Shown in pieces: positions 17,250 through 25,733 of a stretch of DNA of 64,000 bases. The stretch spans positions 1-64,000 of the forward strand of contig JABSSD010000151.1 of assembly GCA_013214575.1 (NCBI GenBank). Reading direction: 5' to 3'. The translations under genes were made by a program, and so were the position numbers. How positions within the stretch are numbered: position 1 is the stretch's first letter; the number at the start of each line of letters is the position of its first letter. The notes under the pieces are model-generated. The model was not told where the DNA came from. It did not search any database and was given only the letters and a program-made list of their open reading frames with translations. Origin of the DNA: Paracoccaceae bacterium. GTDB taxonomy: Bacteria; Pseudomonadota; Alphaproteobacteria; Rhodobacterales; Rhodobacteraceae.

Positions 17250-17285
17250 GAGTGGATCAAGTGCAAAAATGCACTTGATCCACTC
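17250..17285. terminator. Bidirectional terminator-like hairpin
   Basis: GAGTGGATCAAGTGCA (17250-17265), loop AAAA, TGCACTTGATCCACTC (17270-17285): 16 perfect pairs between convergent genes. Confidence 0.75.
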
Positions 17286-17292
17286 CCATATT

Positions 17293-18948
17293 TTACCGCA
17301 CAAATTTCTTATGCTTCAACCGCTTGGGCTCTAGCGCATCAGCGCCCAGACGGCGTTTCTTGTCTTCCTCATAGTCGGCAAAGTTGCCTTCGAACCATTC
17401 CACATGGGCATCGCCCTCAAAGGCCAGCATGTGGGTACAGATCCGATCGAGGAAGAAGCGATCGTGCGAGATCACCACGGCGCAGCCGGCGAAATCGACC
17501 AGGGCGTCCTCGAGCGCGCGCAGGGTTTCGACGTCCAGATCGTTGGTCGGCTCATCGAGCAGCAGCACGTTGCCGCCTTCCTTGAGCAGCCGCGCCATGT
17601 GGACCCGGTTACGCTCACCGCCCGACAGCAGTTTCAGCGGTTTCTGCTGATCGCCACCCTTGAAGTTGAAGGAGGAGCAATAGGCGCGGGAGTTGACCTG
17701 CGCATCGCCCAGCTCGATGATCTCGGCCCCGCCTGAGATCGCCTGCCAGACGGTCTCGTCGTCTTTTAGGTCATCGCGCGACTGATCGACATAAGACAGC
17801 TTTACCGTGTCGCCAAAGCTGACCGAGCCCTGATCGGGTTGTTCCTGACCGGTCAACATGCGGAACAGGGTGGATTTACCGGCGCCGTTGGGGCCGATGA
17901 CGCCGACGATGCCACCGGGTGGCAGCGAGAAGGTCAGGTCCTCGACCAGCTGTTTGTCGCCATAGTGCTTGGCCAGACCCTCGACCTCGATCACCTTGCT
18001 GCCCAGACGCGGGCCGTTGGGGATGACGATCTGGGCGTGGGTCAGTTTCTCGCGCTCGGACTGGCCGACCAGATCATTATAGGCGTTGATCCGGGCCTTG
18101 CTCTTGGCTTGGCGTGCCTTGGCACCCTGGCGCATCCAGTCCAGCTCGCGCTGCAGGGTTTGCTGCTTGGACTTGTCGTCGCGAGCCTCCTGGCCGAGGC
18201 GCTTGGCCTTTTGCTCCAGCCAGTCGGAATAATTGCCCTCGTTGGGGATGCCCTTGCCGCGGTCCAGCTCCAGGATCCAGCTGGTGATGTCATCCAGGAA
18301 ATAACGGTCGTGGGTGACGATCAGGATGGTGCCCTTGTAGTCCATCAGGTGCTGTTGCAGCCAGGCGATGGTTTCCGCATCCAAGTGGTTGGTCGGCTCA
18401 TCCAGCAGCAGCATTTCCGGCGCTTCCAGCAGCAGCTTGCACAGCGCCACGCGGCGCAGTTCACCGCCCGAGAGGTTGGCGATCTCGGCGTCATCCGGCG
18501 GGCAGCGCAGCGCCTCCATCGAGACGTCAATCTGGCTGTCCAGATCCCACAGGTCCTGCGCGTCGATCTTGTCCTGCAGCTCGGCCATCTCGTCGGCGGT
18601 CTCTTCCGAGTAGTTCATCGCCAGCTCGTTATAGCGGTCGAGGATCGCCTTTTTCGGCGCCACACCCAGCATGACGTTTTCACGCACGGTGAGACTGGCG
18701 TCCAGCTTGGGTTCCTGCGGCAGATAGCCAACCCGGGCACCTTCGGCCGCCCAGGCCTCGCCGGTGAAATCCTTGTCCAGACCGGCCATGATCTTCATCA
18801 GGGTCGATTTACCGGAGCCGTTGACCCCGACAACACCGATTTTGACGCCGGGGAGGAAGGACAGGTGGATGTTTTCAAAGCATTTCTTGCCACCGGGGTA
18901 GGTCTTGGAGACACCCTGCATGTGGTAGACGTCTTGATAGGCGGCCAT
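17293..18948 (-). CDS. ettA: Energy-dependent translational throttle protein (ABC-F)
   Basis: An ABC-F ATPase that binds the ribosomal E site and tunes the first elongation step to the ATP/ADP ratio. The 551-residue protein has two ATP-binding domains in tandem (GVNGSGKST in the first; GPNGAGKST and LSGGERNRVHMARLL in the second; Walker B LLLDEPTNHLD and LLLDEPTNDLD). They are joined by the charged P-site-interaction linker (KAKRLGQEARDDKSKQQTLQ, then MRQGAKARQAKSKARINAY). No membrane domain is present. The start at 18948 gives MAAYQDVYHMQGVSKTYPGG with GGAG upstream. The SIR2 gene lies 91 bases upstream on the same strand. Confidence 0.95.
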   Translation of the reverse strand: MAAYQDVYHMQGVSKTYPGGKKCFENIHLSFLPGVKIGVVGVNGSGKSTLMKIMAGLDKDFTGEAWAAEGARVGYLPQEPKLDASLTVRENVMLGVAPKKAILDRYNELAMNYSEETADEMAELQDKIDAQDLWDLDSQIDVSMEALRCPPDDAEIANLSGGELRRVALCKLLLEAPEMLLLDEPTNHLDAETIAWLQQHLMDYKGTILIVTHDRYFLDDITSWILELDRGKGIPNEGNYSDWLEQKAKRLGQEARDDKSKQQTLQRELDWMRQGAKARQAKSKARINAYNDLVGQSEREKLTHAQIVIPNGPRLGSKVIEVEGLAKHYGDKQLVEDLTFSLPPGGIVGVIGPNGAGKSTLFRMLTGQEQPDQGSVSFGDTVKLSYVDQSRDDLKDDETVWQAISGGAEIIELGDAQVNSRAYCSSFNFKGGDQQKPLKLLSGGERNRVHMARLLKEGGNVLLLDEPTNDLDVETLRALEDALVDFAGCAVVISHDRFFLDRICTHMLAFEGDAHVEWFEGNFADYEEDKKRRLGADALEPKRLKHKKFVR

Positions 18949-19039
18949 GATATCGGCTCCGTGATGAGGGGATTTGGATTTGGGAGGAGTGATAGCGGAT
19001 GGAGGGGGTGGGGGCAATGGATAGGCGTTTGAAACCAAG

Positions 19040-20341
19040 TCAGCCCCTATTCACGATCTCCAACGCATCTGCACTAGGGCCATTCGAGCGTATGTGTTGT
19101 GCAATAAGTGATCTATTGTCAGCACTTATGCGGCTCCACCCTGCAGTCCAAACTTTGTATGCATCCCATGAAGAACCGTACGTTAGCTTTTTGCTCATCT
19201 TGTCAGTAGAGAACTTTACCGCATCAAGAAACGGTTCTTCTGCCAAGGTTCCTCGCAGGTTCAACAGGCTACCAAGGTAAACTAACCATTTTGCCAGGTG
19301 GTGATATTGATCCCACGCGCCTGTTGCTTGTGATAGTTTTGTTTTCTGAGAAATTACCTGCGCAAGGGCCTTCACAGTATCTTCGTGATCAAGGTGTGCG
19401 CCCATTGCCCCAAGTGAAGCGATGATTTCAAAGAACGATTCTTCCTTTTTAAGACGCTCATTTTTGAAGGGTCTCCCATCCACAAAAACCGCTTTGTAGT
19501 TTTCGAGCATTCGCTTATATCGGCTTTCTGCCGGGGGCAGTTTTGAATTCAAGGCGGAGAAGAATTCTTCGACATCTGTGTTTTGAATGACACGTATTCC
19601 GTAACAATCGTAGTAGTAGTCAATGATTTCCTGTGCGACTTTTTTTCGAGAAACAAAAAATAGACTATTGCTCACTTTGTGGCTACGAACGAAGCCAACG
19701 TAATCATTTAGGATTGCTTTGAGATTTGTGTCTCCAAGCGAATACCCCAGAATTACCACCGTATTTTCATGAATTAACGTACTTAGTTTTCGGGAGAAGT
19801 AAGTATCCTTCTCCATGAACCTGAAATAGTCGTCAGATGTAACGACCATTCGGTCTGGGGCATCAATTGACCCGTGAACGTGTAGAACCTTTACGCGACT
19901 GTCTGAACGAGGAATTGGACGTCCCGGACAGACAGACAAAACTCCTTCTCCTGCCAGATCTTCTGCCAGCTTGTCATAGTTGGTTGTGACTATGCGAAAG
20001 GATTTTTTTTCAAAAAATGATTTTGTTTCAGGTAAGCTGCAGTCAAGTTTCAGCCTGGAAATCCGTTCTCCAACGGCTTGGTGAAGGCTGTTACCCGATT
20101 TTTTCAGTTCTATGGCTAACACTTGGGCAGCCTCTTCTAGTTGTAGTAGGGCAGACGACGAAGAGGGTAAAATTGCGCCCTTGAATTTGGGGTCCCTAAT
20201 ATGATCGTCACAAACCTGCTCCAAAAGGCCCTTCCAGCTTGGAGCCGCATTTTTGGTTAGTTCTTTTGAAAAGCCAGTGCCGGTAAGGAGGCAAAACCGC
20301 TTGCCTGCGACAGCGTAGGCCATTTCTAAATATTCACTCAT
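19040..20341 (-). CDS. Standalone SIR2-domain protein, probable defence NADase
   Basis: A 433-residue protein with an N-terminal SIR2-type NAD-binding fold: LLTGTGFSKEL (19-29), IVTTNYDKLAED (117-128), VLHVHGSIDAP (152-162) and VVILGYSLGDTNLK (195-208). The remaining 220 residues are a helical region with no recognised motif (for example EESFFEIIASLGAMGAHLDH). In bacteria, SIR2-domain proteins of this kind commonly act in antiphage defence by depleting NAD+ on infection; here the role is inferred. No HerA helicase, Argonaute or TIR partner is nearby. The gene is AT-rich for this genome and lies between ettA and nadD. The start at 20341 has GAGAG upstream. Confidence 0.8.
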   Translation of the reverse strand: MSEYLEMAYAVAGKRFCLLTGTGFSKELTKNAAPSWKGLLEQVCDDHIRDPKFKGAILPSSSSALLQLEEAAQVLAIELKKSGNSLHQAVGERISRLKLDCSLPETKSFFEKKSFRIVTTNYDKLAEDLAGEGVLSVCPGRPIPRSDSRVKVLHVHGSIDAPDRMVVTSDDYFRFMEKDTYFSRKLSTLIHENTVVILGYSLGDTNLKAILNDYVGFVRSHKVSNSLFFVSRKKVAQEIIDYYYDCYGIRVIQNTDVEEFFSALNSKLPPAESRYKRMLENYKAVFVDGRPFKNERLKKEESFFEIIASLGAMGAHLDHEDTVKALAQVISQKTKLSQATGAWDQYHHLAKWLVYLGSLLNLRGTLAEEPFLDAVKFSTDKMSKKLTYGSSWDAYKVWTAGWSRISADNRSLIAQHIRSNGPSADALEIVNRG

Positions 20342-20426
20342 TTCAACTCTCTCGTTGGGCGTTCTATGCCCAGTAGCACTCAAGTTAAAGGTGTCTCAAT
20401 GCATGTTTCTAGTTGGCAGTTAACAG

Positions 20427-20464
20427 AAGGGCGCTTTGCACCCACCCAGGGTCAGGCGCGGCCC
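20427..20464. repeat. Truncated copy of palindromic repeat family 1
   Basis: GGGCGCTTTGCACCCACCCA then GGGTCAGGCGCGGCCC. It keeps the centre and right arm of the family, with the left arm missing. It lies between the SIR2 gene and nadD, at the edge of the AT-rich segment. Confidence 0.6.
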
Positions 20465-20510
20465 TTCGTTGTGCTTGGCTTCCCTGCCAATTCCGTGCAT
20501 CAAGCCGGGG

Positions 20511-21119
20511 ATGAGACATGGGTTTCCATATCTTCGCCCCGGCATGACTGTGGGGCTGCTGGGTGGATCTTTTGATCCGGCCCACATGGGCCATGTGCAG
20601 ATCAGCCGGGCGGCGCTGACGCAGTTTGGGCTGGATCACGTCTGGTGGCTGGTGTCTCCGGGCAATCCGCTAAAACGCCATCAGCCGGCGCCGCTGCAGC
20701 AGCGGATGGCGGCGGCGCGGGCCATCATGCGGCACCCGCGCATCCATATCAGCGATGCCGAGGCGCAGCTGGGGACACGCTATACCGCGCAAACCCTGCG
20801 GCATCTGCGCCGGCTCTATCCCGGCGTGCGTTTTGTCTGGCTGATGGGGGCGGATAATCTGGCGCAGTTTCATCGCTGGAAGGACTGGCGGCAGATCCTG
20901 GATACGGTGCCGGTCGGGGTGATGGCACGACCGGGGGATCGGATTTCGGCGCGGCTGTCACCGGCGGCGCGGATCTATGCGCGCTTTCGGCTGAAGGGGA
21001 GCGAGAGCCACCTGTTGGCACATGCACAGTGCCCGGCCTGGTGTTTTGTCAACGTGCCAATGGTTGACGCCAGTTCCTCGGCGATCCGGGCGCGCGGAGA
21101 GTGGTCAACGTCGCAGTAG
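20511..21119 (+). CDS. nadD: Nicotinate-nucleotide adenylyltransferase
   Basis: Transfers AMP from ATP to nicotinate mononucleotide, giving nicotinic acid adenine dinucleotide, the substrate of NadE. The 202-residue protein shows the nucleotidyltransferase site [14 protein letters not shown] and the C-terminal [11 protein letters not shown] motif (ISSTxIR type). I choose ATG 20511, giving [11 protein letters not shown], because this short leader is conserved in related bacteria as I recall; ATG 20544 is possible and neither has a strong ribosome site. Its 3' end overlaps the convergent EamA gene by 15 bases. Confidence 0.93.
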   Translation: MRHGFPYLRPGMTVGLLGGSFDPAHMGHVQISRAALTQFGLDHVWWLVSPGNPLKRHQPAPLQQRMAAARAIMRHPRIHISDAEAQLGTRYTAQTLRHLRRLYPGVRFVWLMGADNLAQFHRWKDWRQILDTVPVGVMARPGDRISARLSPAARIYARFRLKGSESHLLAHAQCPAWCFVNVPMVDASSSAIRARGEWSTSQ

Positions 21120-21932
21120 CGCCGAGCCAAGACCGGCGCTGACGACCACGGCGAGGCCGAGCCAGGTCAGCATGTCCGGCAATTGACCAAAGGCGGCCCA
21201 GCCAAGCGTCACTGCGGCGATCAGTTGGAAATAGACCATCGGCGCCAGTTTGGTGGCTGCGACCTTGCTGTAGGCATACAGCAGGATCAGATTGCCCAGC
21301 ATCGAAAACGCGGCGCTGCCCAGCGTCAGGATCGAGGTGCTCAGGGTGAACTCGGGCAGGTTTGCCAGCCCCATGGGCAGCATGACAAGGGCGGCCAGCA
21401 GCAATTGGACCAGGCTCAGCTCGAGCGGTGATCCAAGATGTGAAAGCCAGCGGCCGGTGGTCAGAAAACAGCCGTAGAAACCGCCGGCAAGCACCGCCCA
21501 CAACAGGTTGACCGAGCCTCCGAAGCCGGGCCGAACCACTAGAATAACACCGGCGAAACCCACCAGCATAAGCAGCGACCGCAGCCAGGTGGTGGGTTCG
21601 CGCAGAAACACAGCCGACAGACCGTAGCTGATGATCGGGCCGACAAAGAAGGCGGCGAACACATCCGCCATCGGCTCTGTCTCGAGCGCGGTCTGCACCG
21701 AAAAGATGCCGCCGACCAGCAACAGGGCCCGTAGCCACATGCGGTGATCTTTCAACAGCGAATAGGCGCGGGGGGGGACAAAGGGCAGTAACAGGGCGCT
21801 GCCGACGACAAAGCGCGAAGAGGCGATGAAACCCGGTGTGGCAAGGCCACTGCTGGTCAGCAGCTTGCCACAGAGATCACCCGCAGGGATCATTGACATA
21901 GCGACGAACATGAGAATGACTGCCTGCAACAT
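21105..21932 (-). CDS. EamA/DMT-family transporter
   Basis: A 275-residue inner-membrane protein with about ten hydrophobic helices arranged as two EamA repeats, typical of drug/metabolite exporters and amino-acid efflux proteins. Visible family features include the second-repeat sequence [20 protein letters not shown] and the end-of-repeat pattern [19 protein letters not shown]. The substrate is unknown. The last 15 bases overlap the 3' end of nadD on the other strand, so the two transcripts share a convergent terminus. Confidence 0.85.
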   Translation of the reverse strand: MLQAVILMFVAMSMIPAGDLCGKLLTSSGLATPGFIASSRFVVGSALLLPFVPPRAYSLLKDHRMWLRALLLVGGIFSVQTALETEPMADVFAAFFVGPIISYGLSAVFLREPTTWLRSLLMLVGFAGVILVVRPGFGGSVNLLWAVLAGGFYGCFLTTGRWLSHLGSPLELSLVQLLLAALVMLPMGLANLPEFTLSTSILTLGSAAFSMLGNLILLYAYSKVAATKLAPMVYFQLIAAVTLGWAAFGQLPDMLTWLGLAVVVSAGLGSALLRR

Positions 21933-22026
21933 GGTTTCACTCTCTAACAGGCAGTGCGCTTACTAAAAACCCCAAATCGGCAGACTGTTTGCCGTTTGGA
22001 AATGAATTTAATACAGTAAGAGTGAT

Positions 22027-23523
22027 ATGGTTACGCGACGATTTTTTCTGCTTTCTGGTTCTGCCCTGATCGGGGCAGGTGGGGCCTGGGCCAATGCCCC
22101 GGTCACCTCCTTGCGACCTGTTGCCCGACGTCAGGCTGTTATGCTCAGCCCGGCGGACGGGCTCAAACGCGTGCTGCAACAGGCAGGGCTGCCGGGAGAG
22201 GTGGCCTGCGCTGTAGCGGACGTGGAGACAGGTCTGCGGCTGGAGGCCGAGAATGGCGCCTCGGGGCTGCCGCCGGCCAGCGTCGCCAAGGCGCTGACCT
22301 CGCTATACGCGCTGGATGTGCTGGGGGCCGAGCATCGGTTTCACACCCGGGTGATGGCCACCGGCGACGTTATCGGCGGCGTGGTGCAGGGGGATTTGAT
22401 CCTGGTGGGCGGCGGCGATCCCACATTGACCACCGATCATTTGGCGCAGCTGGCCAAAGCGCTGAAATCTGTCGGCGTGCGCGAGGTCAGGGGCGGCTTT
22501 AAGCTGTGGGACGGGGCGCTGCCCTATGTGCGCACCATTGACGCCGATCAGCCGGATCACGTCGGCTATAGCCCGGCGATCTCGGGGCTGGCGCTGAACT
22601 ATAACCGGGTGCATTTTGAATGGAAACGGGCCGGCCAGGGCTGGTCGGTCAGCATGGATGCCAGGACTGAGAAATACCGCCCCGAGGTGGCCATGGCCCG
22701 GATGAAAGTGGCAAAGCGGAGTGCCCCGGTCTATAGCTATGCCGACAGCGGCGGCGCGGATCAGTGGACGGTGGCCAATGCGGCCCTGGGCAAGGGCGGC
22801 TCGCGCTGGCTGCCGGTGCGACGTCCGGCTGAATACGCAGGCGATGTTTTCCGCACCATGGCGCGGGCACATGGGATCGTGTTGGCCAAGCCGAAGGTGG
22901 TGAAATCCCTGCCACAGGAGCTGGGTCAGGGTCAGGTGCTGGCGCAGCACAGCAGTGCTGCATTGTTGGTGATGCTGCGCCGCATGTTGAAATACTCAAA
23001 CAATCTGATGGCCGAGATGATCGGCATGTCTGCCACCGCGGCATCTGGGCGCCGACCCGGTTCACTGAGGGCCTCGGCGCAGGCGATGAACAGTTGGGCG
23101 GGTGCCAAATATGGCATGACCGGCACCCGGCTGGTGGATCATTCGGGTCTGGGCGACGCGTCGCGGATGACGCCCAACGATCTGGTTGGGGCGCTGATTG
23201 CCGCGCGCAAGGTGGGCCAGTTGAAGCCGCTGCTGAAACCGTTCCTGCTGCGCGATACCAATGGCAAGGTGAACAAGACCCACCCGATCAAGGTGACGGC
23301 CAAAACCGGCACGCTGAATTTTGTCTCTGGGCTGGGCGGCTTCATGACCGCCGCCGACGGCACCGAGTTGGCCTTTGCCATTTTTGCGGCCGATCAGAGC
23401 GCGAGGTCCCGGATTAAACGCGCCGACCGCGAGCGGCCAAAAGGCGCCCGCAGCTGGAACCGCAAGGCCAAGAAGATGCAGCAGAGGCTGATCGAGCGCT
23501 GGGGGCAGGTTTACGGCAGTTAA
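22027..23523 (+). CDS. dacB: D-alanyl-D-alanine carboxypeptidase/endopeptidase (PBP4, S13)
   Basis: Periplasmic penicillin-binding protein that trims or cleaves peptidoglycan cross-links. The 498-residue precursor begins VTRRFFLLSGSALIGAGGA, a twin-arginine-like signal. All three active-site motifs are present: SVAK (Ser85-Lys88), SNN near residue 324 and KTG near 426. The large insertion between the first two motifs is typical of peptidase S13. A TAATAC-like -10 element and a short leader precede the start. It is divergent from the EamA transporter. Confidence 0.94.
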   Translation: MVTRRFFLLSGSALIGAGGAWANAPVTSLRPVARRQAVMLSPADGLKRVLQQAGLPGEVACAVADVETGLRLEAENGASGLPPASVAKALTSLYALDVLGAEHRFHTRVMATGDVIGGVVQGDLILVGGGDPTLTTDHLAQLAKALKSVGVREVRGGFKLWDGALPYVRTIDADQPDHVGYSPAISGLALNYNRVHFEWKRAGQGWSVSMDARTEKYRPEVAMARMKVAKRSAPVYSYADSGGADQWTVANAALGKGGSRWLPVRRPAEYAGDVFRTMARAHGIVLAKPKVVKSLPQELGQGQVLAQHSSAALLVMLRRMLKYSNNLMAEMIGMSATAASGRRPGSLRASAQAMNSWAGAKYGMTGTRLVDHSGLGDASRMTPNDLVGALIAARKVGQLKPLLKPFLLRDTNGKVNKTHPIKVTAKTGTLNFVSGLGGFMTAADGTELAFAIFAADQSARSRIKRADRERPKGARSWNRKAKKMQQRLIERWGQVYGS

Positions 23524-23670
23524 ACGGGCAGAGGCGAATGCGGCCGACAGGGTGTGAGGGGGCAATCCAGGCCGATTAAAAACCGGTTTGCCCGCTCATG
23601 GGTTTGGCACATGGGTCTGGCACTGTGACGAGAGCAAGACGCCGTCAAGAACCAATAAATGCCAATACCA

Positions 23671-24108
23671 TTATGCCAAAATTGGTTTTCCGGCTGATTT
23701 GAATTGAGATATAACCCTTTGTTTTATTCCGGTGGAGGATGTTTGAGGGTTATAGCGAACTTGGACGATTTTCTTGCCCGCGTCTTTCAGATAGGCCTCC
23801 ACAGCCAGATTGTGGGGATTGCTGCCCCAGTCCTCACCAATTACAAAAATATCCACATTCAGCTCTCTGCAGCCAGAAACATATTCAAGTTCGTGGTAGG
23901 GGCGCACAATGTCGACGCAGCTCAAGGCTTGCAACATTTCCATGCGTTGTTTCAGAGGGATAACTGGAACATTGGGCTTATACAGATTTACGACCTCATC
24001 AGAGGCAACGCCGACGGCCACCTGGTTTCCCAGCTTTTTGCAATGGTTCAACAAGGCAAGATGGCCAACATGCAACAAATCAAACGTGCCAACTGTATAG
24101 ACGATCAT
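23671..24108 (-). CDS. Glycerol-3-phosphate-type cytidylyltransferase
   Basis: A compact 145-residue cytidylyltransferase predicted to couple CTP to a small phospho-alcohol (glycerol-3-phosphate, phosphocholine or phosphoethanolamine), producing a CDP-alcohol. The catalytic HxGH is in VGTFDLLHVGHLALL (residues 7-21). The C-terminal STGIKQRV resembles the ISTT(K)IK motif of TagD. It is divergent from a CDP-alcohol phosphotransferase gene, which suggests that the two act in sequence. The segment is more AT-rich than its surroundings. The exact substrate is not deducible. Confidence 0.85.
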   Translation of the reverse strand: MIVYTVGTFDLLHVGHLALLNHCKKLGNQVAVGVASDEVVNLYKPNVPVIPLKQRMEMLQALSCVDIVRPYHELEYVSGCRELNVDIFVIGEDWGSNPHNLAVEAYLKDAGKKIVQVRYNPQTSSTGIKQRVISQFKSAGKPILA

Positions 24109-24188
24109 CGTTCACTTTTTCCTTTTAGCTACCCAAAAACGGTGTTAGCAAGAGCATCTTAATTCCTGGCATGCAAAATTAATCACGT

Positions 24189-24213
24189 AATTTCAGTCTG
24201 TTAAACTGAAATT
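24189..24213. promoter_or_regulatory. Inverted repeat in the divergent lipid-gene promoter
   Basis: AATTTCAGT (24189-24197), 7-base spacer, ACTGAAATT (24205-24213). The perfect 9-base arms lie midway between the divergent cytidylyltransferase and phosphotransferase starts. It could be an operator for both. Confidence 0.5.
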
Positions 24214-24345
24214 GCACCGGACCTTCGACGGCTCGGGGCAGAGTAATTGAAAACCGAAGGGTTTCAATGCAGACAGGATAGAATGCAGATTGGGCCCGTC
24301 TTCACGCAGACTGGGCCGTCGACTGTCTAACTTAAAGGACGCGCC

Positions 24346-25002
24346 ATGACAACCGAAACTTCAGCAACTCAGGACCCGGACGCCAGATCAATCCTTTCAT
24401 ATATTAAGGATTTACCCAATATCTGCTCTCTCGCAGGTCTCGGTTGCACTTTGCTTGCCATCTATTTCCTGATTATCGGCCTCTACCCTGCGGCCATGAT
24501 TGGCATGATTTGGGCCGTGGCATTTGATTGGGCCGATGGGCTTATTGCCCGCCGGATGAAAGGTCGCACCGGAGATGACCAGAAATTCGGAGGCCAGCTT
24601 GACCTGCTCATTGATATTGTCAGCTATGGCGTCACCCCGGCAATTCTGGTGCTGAGCTATGGCAGTTTCAACCCAGCCTTTTTGCCGGTCGTTTTTGTAA
24701 TGTTGGTTTTTGGCGCCATCCGGCTGAGCTATTTCAGCACCTTCGGTCTTTCCGGTGGGGCGAAATATACCGGATTGGCTATTGATAATAATAGCATTCT
24801 TCTTGTTTTCATATTCATGTTTGAGGGCTTTTTCAGTGGTCAGGTCTTTTCCATCATTCTCGCCGCCTGCGGTTTGGGACTTTCCATTCTGAATGTCTCT
24901 CAGATTAAAACGCCAAAGCTTTCGGGGAAAACAATAAATGTTGTTCTTCTCGCTGCCTATACGATTGCAGTATCTGTTTTCTATGGCTGGAAACTTATAT
25001 AA
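24346..25002 (+). CDS. CDP-alcohol phosphatidyltransferase family membrane protein
   Basis: A 218-residue integral membrane enzyme of the CDP-alcohol phosphotransferase family. The metal/substrate motif is DGLIARR...GGQLDLLID: Asp64, Gly65, Ala68, Arg69, Gly82, Asp86 and Asp90. The gap between AR and G is 12 residues rather than the usual 8; as I recall, that spacing is the one reported for phosphatidylcholine synthase (Pcs), though overall similarity to Pcs is not evident. Five to six membrane helices follow. With the divergent cytidylyltransferase it could build a phospholipid from a CDP-activated head group. It is not the housekeeping PssA, which is at 52379. Confidence 0.82.
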   Translation: MTTETSATQDPDARSILSYIKDLPNICSLAGLGCTLLAIYFLIIGLYPAAMIGMIWAVAFDWADGLIARRMKGRTGDDQKFGGQLDLLIDIVSYGVTPAILVLSYGSFNPAFLPVVFVMLVFGAIRLSYFSTFGLSGGAKYTGLAIDNNSILLVFIFMFEGFFSGQVFSIILAACGLGLSILNVSQIKTPKLSGKTINVVLLAAYTIAVSVFYGWKLI

Positions 25003-25023
25003 AATCTGAATTGCGAGGCGTGG

Positions 25024-25074
25024 CGCAAAGGGAAAGGTGGCGACTGTTGATCCGCCTTTCCCTTTGCGTTTTTT
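25024..25074 (+). terminator. Intrinsic terminator of the phosphotransferase gene
   Basis: CGCAAAGGGAAAGG (25024-25037) pairs with CCTTTCCCTTTGCG (25055-25068), followed by six T. Confidence 0.9.
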
Positions 25075-25176
25075 GGATGCCTCCGGCTGACAGCAGATGG
25101 GCCGACAACGATGCTGTCGGTCGGGGCGTTAAGCTCTCAACTAGGCCCATTTAAAGGCCCATTTAAAGGCGCCGAC

Positions 25177-25599
25177 TTAGGTCACATGTCGCGCCCGGGC
25201 GCCGCGCTCAATCGCAGCGGCGTGCAGCCGGTCGATGTTCAGCTCATAGCGGATCTCGGCCAGGAACTCCAATTCGGTTTCATTCAACCGCCCATCTGAG
25301 GCCGCCACGTCGCAGGCCAGCGCATAGGCGGTTTCATGCAGCCGCTCGGGCAGGTTGTCGCGGATCAGGCCAAACAGCGCATCCAGCCCGTCCTCCAGTT
25401 CAAACAGATCCAGCACCGTTTGCGACATCCGTTTGATCCGGTCGATATCATAATCCGCAAACACCGGCAGCATATTCACCGCCGACTGGATCTCGATCAG
25501 TTCCGAGGTGCGGATGTTTTCGTCCGAGGCCGACACCGCCACCATGATCGCAACAAGACAGTCTTGGGGAGAAAGCGGACTGGGGGAGGTCTCGGTCAT
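25177..25599 (-). CDS. TerB-like (tellurite resistance domain) protein
   Basis: A 140-residue cytosolic helical protein with the duplicated TerB pattern: AIMVAVSASDENIRTSELIE (17-36) and a second acidic turn, CDVAASDGRLNETELEFLAE. TerB domains bind metal ions through such acidic residues, and stand-alone members have no defined role. No other ter genes are present, so a tellurite phenotype should not be assumed. The next gene upstream (25734) is on the same strand and could be co-transcribed. Confidence 0.8.
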   Translation of the reverse strand: MTETSPSPLSPQDCLVAIMVAVSASDENIRTSELIEIQSAVNMLPVFADYDIDRIKRMSQTVLDLFELEDGLDALFGLIRDNLPERLHETAYALACDVAASDGRLNETELEFLAEIRYELNIDRLHAAAIERGARARHVT

Positions 25600-25733
25600 C
25601 GTGGTATCCTTTTGGGCTGAGTGTTAGAGTCAGAATAGGCAGGCAGCCGAGGGGGTTCAACACTTGCCTGCGATTTATCGGCGGCAATCGGCCAAGGCGC
25701 AATAACCGCCGCAAATGCGGTGTCACTGATTGA

